Source: Spirochaetales bacterium (lineage in GTDB: Bacteria; Spirochaetota; Spirochaetia; DSM-27196; SLST01). From it: 22,042 nt of DNA. Of this stretch, positions 15,961-22,042 are shown piece after piece. A program made the translations under genes and the position numbers. Location: assembly GCA_030642995.1 (NCBI GenBank), contig DAOWMR010000005.1, positions 1-22,042 on the forward strand, written 5' to 3'. Positions within the stretch are counted from its first letter, which is position 1, and every line of letters begins with the position of its first letter. The notes below the pieces were generated by a model. That model was not told the DNA's origin and ran no database searches. It saw only the letters and a list, made by a program, of their open reading frames with translations.

Positions 15961-16660
15961 AGCCCTGTTCGATTAACTTCTTCAGTCCATGAATATTCAC
16001 ATCAAGATGCTCTGCCATGCGGGCGCAGGCCTTCTTCGAGTCTCTTTCCGCAATGGCTTTCAAGATCAATCGGTGGTAGTAAATTCCGCTTTCGGTACCT
16101 ACAACAGGTATGATGTTGATCATCGACGCTTTGAGAATGACCTTCAGTATTCCCTGGACCTTGTTGATGATCGAATTCCCGGACATCCGTGCGATTTCAC
16201 TGTGAAATCTTATGTCCTCAACCGCAAACATTTGAGAATCATCCTTCGTTCTTTCCATTTCGATGATGATGCTCTCCAATATTTGTAGATCCTCGGATGT
16301 TGCATTTTCCACAACGAGGGCCATCATCCCGCATTCGAGGATTTTCCTGTATTCCATTACGTCCAGCAAATCTACATTATCGAGAGCTATCATTGGCAGC
16401 AGTGAATTCATATGGCTTTCTGCCGACAATTTCCTGACGAAAGAACCTTCGCCGTGCCTTTTTTCGATTAGCCCCAGCGCTTCTAATTTCTCCAACGCGG
16501 ATCGTACGGATACGCGGCTGACATTCAGGATTGTAGCTAGCTCATTCTCTGATGGCATTTGTGTCGTTGGAGGCCACCCCCCCTCGATAATCTGCAGAAG
16601 TAACTGATCAAAGACCTGATTTGAGATATTGTCTTTTCTCACTGGCGACAATGATTTCAC
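15959..16660 (-). CDS. GntR-family transcriptional regulator, FadR subfamily with FCD domain
   Basis: This 233-residue one-component regulator has a winged helix at about 10-77 (MPSENELATILNVSRVSVRSALEKLEALGLIEKRHGEGSFV), followed by a helical FCD ligand-binding domain (about 95-225). The FCD metal ligands can be placed at D149 and H153 in DIRFHSE, H196 in YYHRLIL and H218 in MAEHLD, so it probably binds a carboxylate, such as a sugar acid, through a metal. The start is GTG at 16660, about 27 bases after a consensus -10 box; its Shine-Dalgarno is poor. It lies upstream of, and in the same orientation as, the catabolic operon and probably represses it and itself through the GTAT/ATAC sites. 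The effector is unknown. Confidence 0.93.
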   Translation of the reverse strand: MKSLSPVRKDNISNQVFDQLLLQIIEGGWPPTTQMPSENELATILNVSRVSVRSALEKLEALGLIEKRHGEGSFVRKLSAESHMNSLLPMIALDNVDLLDVMEYRKILECGMMALVVENATSEDLQILESIIIEMERTKDDSQMFAVEDIRFHSEIARMSGNSIINKVQGILKVILKASMINIIPVVGTESGIYYHRLILKAIAERDSKKACARMAEHLDVNIHGLKKLIEQG

Positions 16661-16686
16661 TCGGCTTGATCCATCCTATTGGTTGT

Positions 16687-16714
16687 ATTATAACATACAT
16701 CATACATCTGTCAA
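16687..16714 (-). promoter_or_regulatory. consensus sigma-70-type promoter of the GntR regulator gene
   Basis: On the minus strand TTGACA (16714-16709), a 16-base spacer and TATAAT (16692-16687) match both consensus hexamers exactly. The predicted transcript start lies about 20 bases before the GTG. The spacer carries a direct repeat of GATGTAT. TGTAT-N6-ATACA (16684-16699, + strand) spans the -10 box and resembles the operator half-sites at 15922-15932, suggesting autoregulation. Part of the -35 falls in the kinase-gene relic. Confidence 0.7.
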
Positions 16715-16858
16715 GCAGGAGACGCGGGAGTGGAAGGCGCCGCTGCGGCCGGCTGAGATCGTCGGGGAGCGAGATTCTTTTCCGTGCCGGCGGTGATCGG
16801 AGCGACAATCGTGTCGGGGGGGCGCCTTGCGAACTCAAACCTGGTCGAACGTAGGCCG
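16711..16858 (+). pseudogene. decayed histidine kinase fragments (relic)
   Basis: Four short stretches match the histidine kinase at 4724-6046, in the same order and orientation, with the intervening sequence missing. 16712-16765 matches 5560-5613 (41 of 54 bases), 16763-16788 matches 5781-5806 (23 of 26), 16786-16804 matches 5903-5921 (19 of 19), and about 16835-16846 resembles 5994-6006. Translated, the pieces give KQETREWKAPLRPAEIVG, GSEILFRAGGDRS and LKPGRT, against KQETREWKASLKPVEIAG, GSEIFFRA, RAGGDRSG and SQPGQQT in the intact kinase. The first two are in different frames, so this cannot be coding. Many mismatches fall at third codon positions, as expected for a diverged homologue that was once under selection. 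Confidence 0.8.
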
Positions 16859-16870
16859 AAGCGGCGTTAC

Positions 16871-18502
16871 CTACTCGCTCTGGAGAATCTTGCGAACACG
16901 GGCCTGGAAAGCGGGTTTTGCCAGAAGAGAGTTCATCCTTCTGCGAAGACCGGCGTCCTTCTCTCTTAGCGCCATCACCACGTCCACCCGCTCGCACGCG
17001 CTGCTCCCAACGACAATCTCGCCGTGAAAAAACCGTCGGGAGATGTGCCCGCCGACCAGCCGTTCGGTGACCACACCGTCAACCTTCCGCCATATCAGAC
17101 TGGCAATGCCCTGTATGTCGTTCTCCACCGGCACCATGTTAGCGCCATGTTCCTTCATTGAATATTCGGTATAGCTCCCCATCTGGAACGCAAGATTCTG
17201 ACCGTGGAACTCGGAAGGGTCTCGACTCACGGCGTCATCGTCTCCACGGGGTACAAAGATGACCGGCTCAAACACCGCGTACGGCTTGGAAGGAATCGCG
17301 CCCGCATCTTCCACCAGCGGGTTGGGCCATCCAACGTTCAGGATGATCCGTGTGCGACCGCTCTTGAAGTCACGCAGTACATCTGTGAACTGCTTCGGCT
17401 GAAAGGAGATTGAAAGCCCCAGCGTATCGGCGATGAGTTTCATCACGTCAATACTCAGCCCGGCGGAAACGCCATTTTCCACGTAACACCAGGGCGGATA
17501 GGCCAGATCATGGCCAACGACAATCTGATCCTTCGCTCCGCGTGCGAGTCCGGTATCACGAAGCACATCCGAAAGTCCCTGAGCTCCGTCCCTCAGTTCG
17601 GTATCGTCCCCACCAATGGCCTCGACGATGTCCGCCTCGGAAACCAGGTTGTCCATGATGTGCCGGCTGCTCGAGGTGACATTGCTGACGGACGCCCGCA
17701 GGGCTCCCATCTGTTCCACCATTTCCTGCACGCGGTCCTGCTGCTGGTTGACCGACGTCATCACCCGGGTCATTCGGGAAGATGTTAACTGAAGCGCGCT
17801 GTCAGACTCACTCAGGTTCTCCCGGGCCTCGGTCGCCTTCCTGGTGATTTCGTCTCGGACCTCTGCGAACAATCCCAAGCTTGAAGTGGTTTGCCGGACA
17901 CTGGTGGTGAGATCTTCAAGCAGTTCCGTGATCGACTTGGTCAGGTCTGAGGTCTGTCCGGCAAGCTTCTTCACCTCGGAAGCCACTACCCTGAAACTCC
18001 GGCCGTGCCGTCCTGCTCGTGCCGCCTCAAGGGTGGCATTCAAGGCCAGGAGATTTGTGAGGGAGGAGATGCTCCTGATTTCCGCGACGGTTTCGGATAT
18101 GCCCTGGGCCGCGGTATTCACTTGTCCAAAGGCGGCCCCCACTTCCTGGAATCGCTGGTCCATCTCGACGAGCGCGTCGGTGAAATTGCCAATGGTGTCA
18201 CTCACGGCCTGAAAGGGTTCGGTTGCTCCGCTGATTTCTCCTACTGCGGCACTGATCTCTGAGACAATTTCTCTGGTGCCCTCGCCGACTTGAAGCAGTC
18301 CATCGTCAACAGATTCAGTAGCCTGCATGTTGGCATCGTTTGAAGAAACCATCTCCCTCGCGAACGCCTGGGTTAGATTGCTTACTGAGACAAGGGCCCA
18401 GACACGACTCGAATAGTTGAACGCCGCGCGACGGATTGTCGCCGCTGCCTTGACAACCTTGTCAGCTACGGCCGTGGACCCGATTCGCCCTTTGCCTTTC
18501 AT
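16871..18502 (-). CDS. soluble chemoreceptor-like protein with C-terminal solute-binding domain
   Basis: This protein of about 543 residues has no membrane helix or signal peptide. The N-terminal two-thirds is an MCP signalling coiled coil with the hairpin tip ISSLTNLLALNATLEAARAG followed by FRVVASEVKKLA; the usual AGE after the tip is AGR here. The last 210 or so residues resemble a family 3 solute-binding (amino-acid type) domain: VVGHDLAYPPWCYVENGVSAGLSID, then KPYAVFEPVIFV. The arginine that normally holds the ligand carboxylate before the KPY block is not evident. The start is uncertain: ATG at 18502, GTG at 18505 or GTG at 18520; a predicted -10 box overlaps the longest option. It probably couples cytoplasmic ligand sensing to CheA/CheW signalling (inference). 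The 3' end faces the kinase relic. Confidence 0.85.
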   Translation of the reverse strand: MKGKGRIGSTAVADKVVKAAATIRRAAFNYSSRVWALVSVSNLTQAFAREMVSSNDANMQATESVDDGLLQVGEGTREIVSEISAAVGEISGATEPFQAVSDTIGNFTDALVEMDQRFQEVGAAFGQVNTAAQGISETVAEIRSISSLTNLLALNATLEAARAGRHGRSFRVVASEVKKLAGQTSDLTKSITELLEDLTTSVRQTTSSLGLFAEVRDEITRKATEARENLSESDSALQLTSSRMTRVMTSVNQQQDRVQEMVEQMGALRASVSNVTSSSRHIMDNLVSEADIVEAIGGDDTELRDGAQGLSDVLRDTGLARGAKDQIVVGHDLAYPPWCYVENGVSAGLSIDVMKLIADTLGLSISFQPKQFTDVLRDFKSGRTRIILNVGWPNPLVEDAGAIPSKPYAVFEPVIFVPRGDDDAVSRDPSEFHGQNLAFQMGSYTEYSMKEHGANMVPVENDIQGIASLIWRKVDGVVTERLVGGHISRRFFHGEIVVGSSACERVDVVMALREKDAGLRRRMNSLLAKPAFQARVRKILQSE

Positions 18503-18510
18503 CACGCCAC

Positions 18511-18539
18511 ATTGTATCACAATATGCTCATCTATCCAA
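18511..18539 (-). promoter_or_regulatory. possible promoter of the chemoreceptor-like gene
   Basis: On the minus strand TTGGAT (18539-18534), a 17-base spacer and TACAAT (18516-18511) form a sigma-70-like pair with a good -10 and a weak -35. If used, transcription would start at or within a few bases of the GTG/ATG at 18505/18502, giving a leaderless or nearly leaderless message. Confidence 0.35.
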
Positions 18540-18603
18540 TATGTCGATTTATCTCACAGTTTCACCAGCCGTGTTACTGCAAACCCCTGCCGGCCACCTT
18601 CAC

Positions 18604-18632
18604 TTGTGAAATAGAAAACCTTAGGTTACGAT
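18604..18632 (+). promoter_or_regulatory. possible promoter of the nitronate-monooxygenase-like gene
   Basis: TTGTGA (18604-18609), a 17-base spacer and TACGAT (18627-18632) match sigma-70 consensus at four of six positions each, about 40 bases before the ATG. It lies in the 172-base divergent intergenic region, which otherwise shows nothing I can name. Confidence 0.3.
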
Positions 18633-18674
18633 CCGGTACTCGGTCACGACACAGAGAATTGACAGGAGCGGTCA

Positions 18675-20480
18675 ATGCCAATAACGGAACATGCTTCGGG
18701 TTCACATACCTTTCACATACCGGTAATGGGCACCGGTTTCACGATCGATACTCCGCTGAGAATCGCGAAATACGGGATTTCCTCGGTGATATCTCTTGTT
18801 GACGACGTGTTGATTGAGCAGATGCGGGAGTTTCATTGTCGGCAAGCGAGTGAGTCATTTGAGCCGATTGTGTCAAGAGAGGATGACGCGCGCGCGCGGC
18901 GGATTACCGCCTACCTGGATATGGTTGATGAGTCGGTGGCGCGTCAGGTGGAGCAGTTGCGCATCGCCCCGTTTGGCGAGGAGAGCGATATCACGCGGTA
19001 TTTCGAGCTGTTGCCCGAAGGTCCGCTGAAGCAGTCCTACGAGAAAATGCTCAAAACCGAGGACTCCGTGCGTCGCGACGAACTGGAGACAGAACTGCGG
19101 CAGTCGATCGTTCCAGGCAGTATCGATGTCAACATCATGACCAAGGTTGATCGCATTCCTTATCGGAAAGCAGCACCAATGGAACCGGAGCATGGCGATG
19201 CCATGACGGCGTTACGAGGTTACGCCAGGAGCACGTTGAACTCGTCAGTCGTTCTATCGGCCGGAATGAATCCACAATTGTATAACTACATTTCGACATT
19301 CGATGATTTCTTTCCCAATGCGGAAGGGCGACTCCAGAAAAAGATAATTCTGAAGGTGAGTGACTTTCGCTCGGCATTTGTCCAGGGACGTTATCTTGCC
19401 AAGCATGGCCTCTGGGTATCTGAGTTCCGTGTTGAGTCAGGTCTGAATTGCGGGGGTCATGTTTTCCCGTCTGCCGGGCAGGTCATCGGGCCAATCCTGG
19501 ACGAGTTCAAGCGCCGGAGAACCGAACTGGTGGAACAGGTCTATCCGATCTATGAGAAGTCGCTGACCAAACTGGATCACGCGCAGCCTTTCGCCGTGCC
19601 GTCGGTACGGGTGACGGTACAGGGTGGGATCAGCACGGCTTTTGAAAATGAGTTGATGTTTGCGTATTACGGAGTTGACGGAACGGGATGGGGCACGCCG
19701 TTCCTGCTGGTACCCGAAGCGACCAACGTTGATCCCGAACACCTCAAGAAACTGGTCGACACTTCGGGAGACGATGTCTACCTGAGCCGGACTTCGCCGT
19801 TTGGGGTACCGTTTTGGAGCCTGAGGAATTCGGCAAGCGAGGAGACCCGGCGCGCGAGAATTCGGCGGGGGGCGCCCGGAAGTGCGTGTCCCAAAGGTTA
19901 CATCAAGCTGACGCCATCTCCGTACAGTGATGAGCCGGTTTGTACTGCTTCACGCTTCTATCAGAAGCGTCGACTGGAAGCATTGGAACAGGAGGAACTG
20001 ACCGAGCCACAGCGCGAAGCAGTGAAGGACTCCATTCTCCAGAAGACGTGTATTTGTCATGATCTGGCTGGTGGCGCCACGCTCAAGCTCGGGATCGATC
20101 CAAAGGCAACCCCGGCGATTTGCTGTGGACCAAACATCAAGTACTTCAACAAGATCGCAACGCTGGATGAAATGACCGGCCACATTTATGGGCGTGTCTC
20201 GCTCTTGCCCGATCCGGAACGGCCGAATCTGTTCGTCCGCGAACTGAGGATCAACATCCAGTACTTGCGCGAAGAGATCAACAGTTACATGCTGAAGCTT
20301 TCATCGCAGACGACGGATTACTTCGAGAAGTTCCGGGACAACCTGTTGGGCGCGATCGATCACTATGGGACACTGGCCGAGGAGTACATCCAGGAACAGA
20401 AGGAGAGTTTCCAACAAGACCTGGATCAGTTGGGACGCGAAATCAGAGGAATCGTGTTTCCGGAATCCGCCAACATTTGA
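18675..20480 (+). CDS. nitronate-monooxygenase-like FMN TIM-barrel protein with cysteine-rich extension
   Basis: This 601-residue protein is about twice the length of ordinary nitronate monooxygenases. An N-terminal block IPVMGTGFTIDTPLRIAKYGISSVISL (15-41) resembles the first strand of that barrel. NCGGH (258-262) resembles the FMN/substrate-site GGH. VQGGISTAFENELMFAYYGVDGTGWGTPFLLVPEAT (315-350) corresponds to the family's phosphate-binding GGI...GT.F..T.E block. About 120 residues (50-170) are inserted after the first strand. After the barrel there are six cysteines (C405, C423, C459, C461, C483, C484) that could bind a metal or cluster, then a helical, probably coiled-coil tail. AGGAG lies 6 bases before the ATG. 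The fold call is moderate; the reaction is unknown. Confidence 0.7.
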   Translation: MPITEHASGSHTFHIPVMGTGFTIDTPLRIAKYGISSVISLVDDVLIEQMREFHCRQASESFEPIVSREDDARARRITAYLDMVDESVARQVEQLRIAPFGEESDITRYFELLPEGPLKQSYEKMLKTEDSVRRDELETELRQSIVPGSIDVNIMTKVDRIPYRKAAPMEPEHGDAMTALRGYARSTLNSSVVLSAGMNPQLYNYISTFDDFFPNAEGRLQKKIILKVSDFRSAFVQGRYLAKHGLWVSEFRVESGLNCGGHVFPSAGQVIGPILDEFKRRRTELVEQVYPIYEKSLTKLDHAQPFAVPSVRVTVQGGISTAFENELMFAYYGVDGTGWGTPFLLVPEATNVDPEHLKKLVDTSGDDVYLSRTSPFGVPFWSLRNSASEETRRARIRRGAPGSACPKGYIKLTPSPYSDEPVCTASRFYQKRRLEALEQEELTEPQREAVKDSILQKTCICHDLAGGATLKLGIDPKATPAICCGPNIKYFNKIATLDEMTGHIYGRVSLLPDPERPNLFVRELRINIQYLREEINSYMLKLSSQTTDYFEKFRDNLLGAIDHYGTLAEEYIQEQKESFQQDLDQLGREIRGIVFPESANI

Positions 20481-20486
20481 TCATCA

Positions 20487-20512
20487 ACAGTGTCGCCGAC
20501 CCCATACACTGT
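20487..20512. other. short inverted repeat between convergent genes
   Basis: ACAGTGT and ACACTGT form a perfect 7-bp inverted repeat around a 12-base loop just after the stop of the nitronate-monooxygenase-like gene. No T run follows on either strand, so it may be a Rho-dependent or mRNA-end structure, or chance. The rest of the 117-base convergent gap shows nothing I recognise. Confidence 0.3.
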
Positions 20513-20597
20513 ACGACTACGTCACCATGATCGCCGTAAACTGACTGTATCTCGCTGCCTGACCACCATCTCATGACGGTTCACGGTTTTGCCTTGG

Positions 20598-21242
20598 TTA
20601 CACATTGATCCACTCCATCCAGCCGTAGATGCCTGTCAATGCCAGCGTGTAGATCACAAGAGCATAAAACCATTTTCCGGCGAATTTGGGAGTTTGTATA
20701 GGCGCCAAATTGAACACAAGAAACACCATCAACATTCCGTAAAGGACTATTGAAAATACCGTCTGATTAACAAAGCCTTCAAACAAGAATACGAAAGCAA
20801 GAACAATGACATTGTTGTCCAGTGCGAGTCCCACGTAGGTATTGTCGCACCTCAAGCCGAAAATGTTGAAGTAACTCAATCGTATAGCACTTGCGCCGAC
20901 AATGAGAAATGCCCCCGGCAGGAACCACGGACTGAACTTGCCATAGCTTAGGAGGAAGACAGCCGGGAATACTCCAAAACTTACAATGTCTATCAGTGAA
21001 TCAAGCTGGCCCCCAAAAGCTCGCTGCTCGTCTGTTCGTCCAGTAATCTTCCGAGCAATGATTCCGTCAGCCCAGTCAAATAGAACAGCCCACAAAACTC
21101 CGACTATCGCAACACGGAAGCTACCCAAAATGGCGAAATAGATGCCAACCACTGCACATAGCAGACCTGCAAGCGAACAGACATTGGGGAGATCCCTCGC
21201 AAAAGAGATCATGGTCGGTTGCTGAGGTTTGGGGTCTGTCAC
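20598..21242 (-). CDS. CDP-alcohol phosphatidyltransferase (phosphatidylserine-synthase-like)
   Basis: This 214-residue membrane enzyme has about six to eight hydrophobic segments and the complete family motif D-x2-D-G-x2-A-R-x12-G-x3-D-x3-D, at D56, D59, G60, A63, R64, G77, D81 and D85. The following IVSFGVFPA is typical of bacterial type II phosphatidylserine synthases. It transfers a phospho-group from a CDP- (or CMP-) activated donor to an alcohol in the membrane. The start is GTG at 21242, overlapping the aminotransferase stop by one base (TAGTG) with GGGGA upstream; the ATG ten codons in lacks a Shine-Dalgarno. Coupling to a PLP aminotransferase is unusual for plain phosphatidylserine synthesis and suggests a special head group. 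Confidence 0.88.
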   Translation of the reverse strand: MTDPKPQQPTMISFARDLPNVCSLAGLLCAVVGIYFAILGSFRVAIVGVLWAVLFDWADGIIARKITGRTDEQRAFGGQLDSLIDIVSFGVFPAVFLLSYGKFSPWFLPGAFLIVGASAIRLSYFNIFGLRCDNTYVGLALDNNVIVLAFVFLFEGFVNQTVFSIVLYGMLMVFLVFNLAPIQTPKFAGKWFYALVIYTLALTGIYGWMEWINV

Positions 21243-22042
21243 TACACATCCCCGTCTGCCGAGTCAATTACACTGATTAGCGCTTCAACCAATCTGCAGT
21301 TCTCTGCTTCTGTACGACTCGCAATCCGCAGATAGCGATCAGAATCAGGTTGGGTTTTCCCCACACTATCCTTGATGTACATATTATGTTCAATGAATAG
21401 TTTCCTCGTGATTTCTGGACCACTCCGCGCATTATCGGGCAAGCGACAGAAAACAAAGTTTGCATCGGGTTTGAAAACAGTCATGCCTCTTACGCCACGA
21501 AGCTTCTCGTACAGGTTGTCTCGGTCGGTTCGAACTTGCTTGCAACTTTCAATGAATTCCTGTTTGTAGTCGGGTAAGAGCCGCAGAAACTCTTCCCCAA
21601 ACCCGTTTATGTTCCAAATATGCACCCCGTTTCTCACAGCTTCAGCGAATTCCGAATTTGCCGTGACCATATAGCCAATCCTAAGTCCACAGATACCGTA
21701 GGCCTTGCTCATACTCTTGATAATTGCCACGTTCCCGCAGCTCTCGATTTCTCGTTCCATGGTTAGTTGATCTGGGTTTTCTGCAAAATCCAGGAATGAT
21801 TCGTCAACAATCAACATGCAGTCGTGAGTTTCAAGCTCTCTTGCAAGCCAAATGAGATCCGGCTTGGGAACCAACATGGATGTCGGGTTGTTGGGTGATA
21901 CTACAACAGCAACATCAGCTCTTATTCTCGTCGCTTCGGCGGCAAATTTATTCACATCTATCTGGAAGGATGGAAACTCGAGTGGAAATTCAACTACCCG
22001 ACCCGAAGGTGCTGCATTGGCATATTCATTGAAAGAAGGCAC
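21242..22042 (-). CDS. PLP-dependent aminotransferase, class I/II (5' partial)
   Basis: This is the C-terminal 266 residues of a fold-type I aminotransferase resembling histidinol-phosphate aminotransferase and CobD-type enzymes. SPNNPTS (49-55) holds the PLP-contacting Asn/Pro, IVDESFLDF (78-86) the PLP aspartate, and SMSKAYGICGLRIGY (110-124) the Schiff-base lysine K113 and phosphate-binding R121; numbering is from the window edge. The first codon visible is GTG at the very edge, and about 100 residues of the usual domain are missing, so the gene continues beyond 22042. It is translationally coupled to the downstream CDP-alcohol phosphatidyltransferase. In some bacteria such a domain is fused to a nucleotidyltransferase for 2-aminoethylphosphonate activation; whether that holds here cannot be seen. 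Confidence 0.88.
   Translation of the reverse strand: MPSFNEYANAAPSGRVVEFPLEFPSFQIDVNKFAAEATRIRADVAVVVSPNNPTSMLVPKPDLIWLARELETHDCMLIVDESFLDFAENPDQLTMEREIESCGNVAIIKSMSKAYGICGLRIGYMVTANSEFAEAVRNGVHIWNINGFGEEFLRLLPDYKQEFIESCKQVRTDRDNLYEKLRGVRGMTVFKPDANFVFCRLPDNARSGPEITRKLFIEHNMYIKDSVGKTQPDSDRYLRIASRTEAENCRLVEALISVIDSADGDV

Noticed and set aside
16658..16676. Five-codon upstream ORF (MDQAE) whose stop overlaps the GntR GTG start
   Set aside because: It has no proper Shine-Dalgarno and is too short to distinguish from chance; a role in coupling cannot be supported.
16608..16997. Open frames on both strands over the kinase relic (such as + 16621-16854)
   Set aside because: The + frame passes through fragments of the relic (GSEILFRAGGDRS) but joins them to promoter DNA and has no start signal; the - frame overlaps the regulator and chemoreceptor genes and is low complexity.
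1..22042. CRISPR arrays, tRNA/rRNA genes, transposases, integrases, attachment sites
   Set aside because: No regularly spaced repeats, no recognisable tRNA or rRNA sequence and no recombinase-type protein were seen; the island boundaries also lack an obvious direct repeat or inverted terminal repeat.

Overview
The window looks like chromosomal DNA of a free-living bacterium with an outer membrane, most likely a spirochaete (Spirochaetota). The support is indirect: a Lol/MacB-type export operon with a LolA-like protein and a beta-barrel, a soluble chemoreceptor carrying its own solute-binding domain, an RbsABC-type importer without a lipoprotein signal on its binding protein, and a right edge resembling phosphonate-lipid genes known from Treponema. 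No rRNA, tRNA, CRISPR array, transposase or integrase is visible.

Left block (1-6046, + strand, high GC): an envelope operon. It holds two FtsX/MacB-type permeases (the first cut by the window edge), a LolA-like periplasmic protein, an outer-membrane beta-barrel, and an OmpR-type response regulator with its histidine kinase. All genes are tightly spaced or overlapping. The likely theme is export of lipid or lipoprotein to the outer membrane, plus an envelope-sensing two-component pair.

Middle block (6037-16714, - strand, visibly lower GC): a catabolic island. Reading in its own direction: a GntR/FCD regulator behind a consensus promoter, a split transketolase (N and C subunits), a beta-hydroxyacid dehydrogenase, a DapA-fold aldolase/dehydratase-like enzyme, an RbsABC-type sugar importer (ATPase, permease, a 25-codon bridging ORF, binding protein), a hairpin, a short-chain dehydrogenase, a cyclase-family (PF04199-like) enzyme and a TIM-barrel sugar isomerase/epimerase. 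Most junctions are 4-nt stop/start overlaps. No sugar kinase is present and the aldolase-like enzyme lacks two key DapA-family residues, so the substrate is probably unusual. I cannot name it. A palindromic operator overlaps the transketolase promoter, and related half-sites lie at the regulator promoter.

The island is bordered on the left by the intact histidine kinase and on the right by four short collinear fragments of a related kinase (16711-16858). This suggests the island sits in a formerly kinase-coding locus and that its regulator promoter was partly built at the junction.

Right block (16871-22042): a soluble chemoreceptor with a C-terminal solute-binding domain (-), a divergent 601-residue nitronate-monooxygenase-like protein with a cysteine-rich tail (+), and a CDP-alcohol phosphatidyltransferase downstream of a PLP aminotransferase that runs off the window (-). 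The last pair may be the end of an aminoethylphosphonate-lipid cluster.
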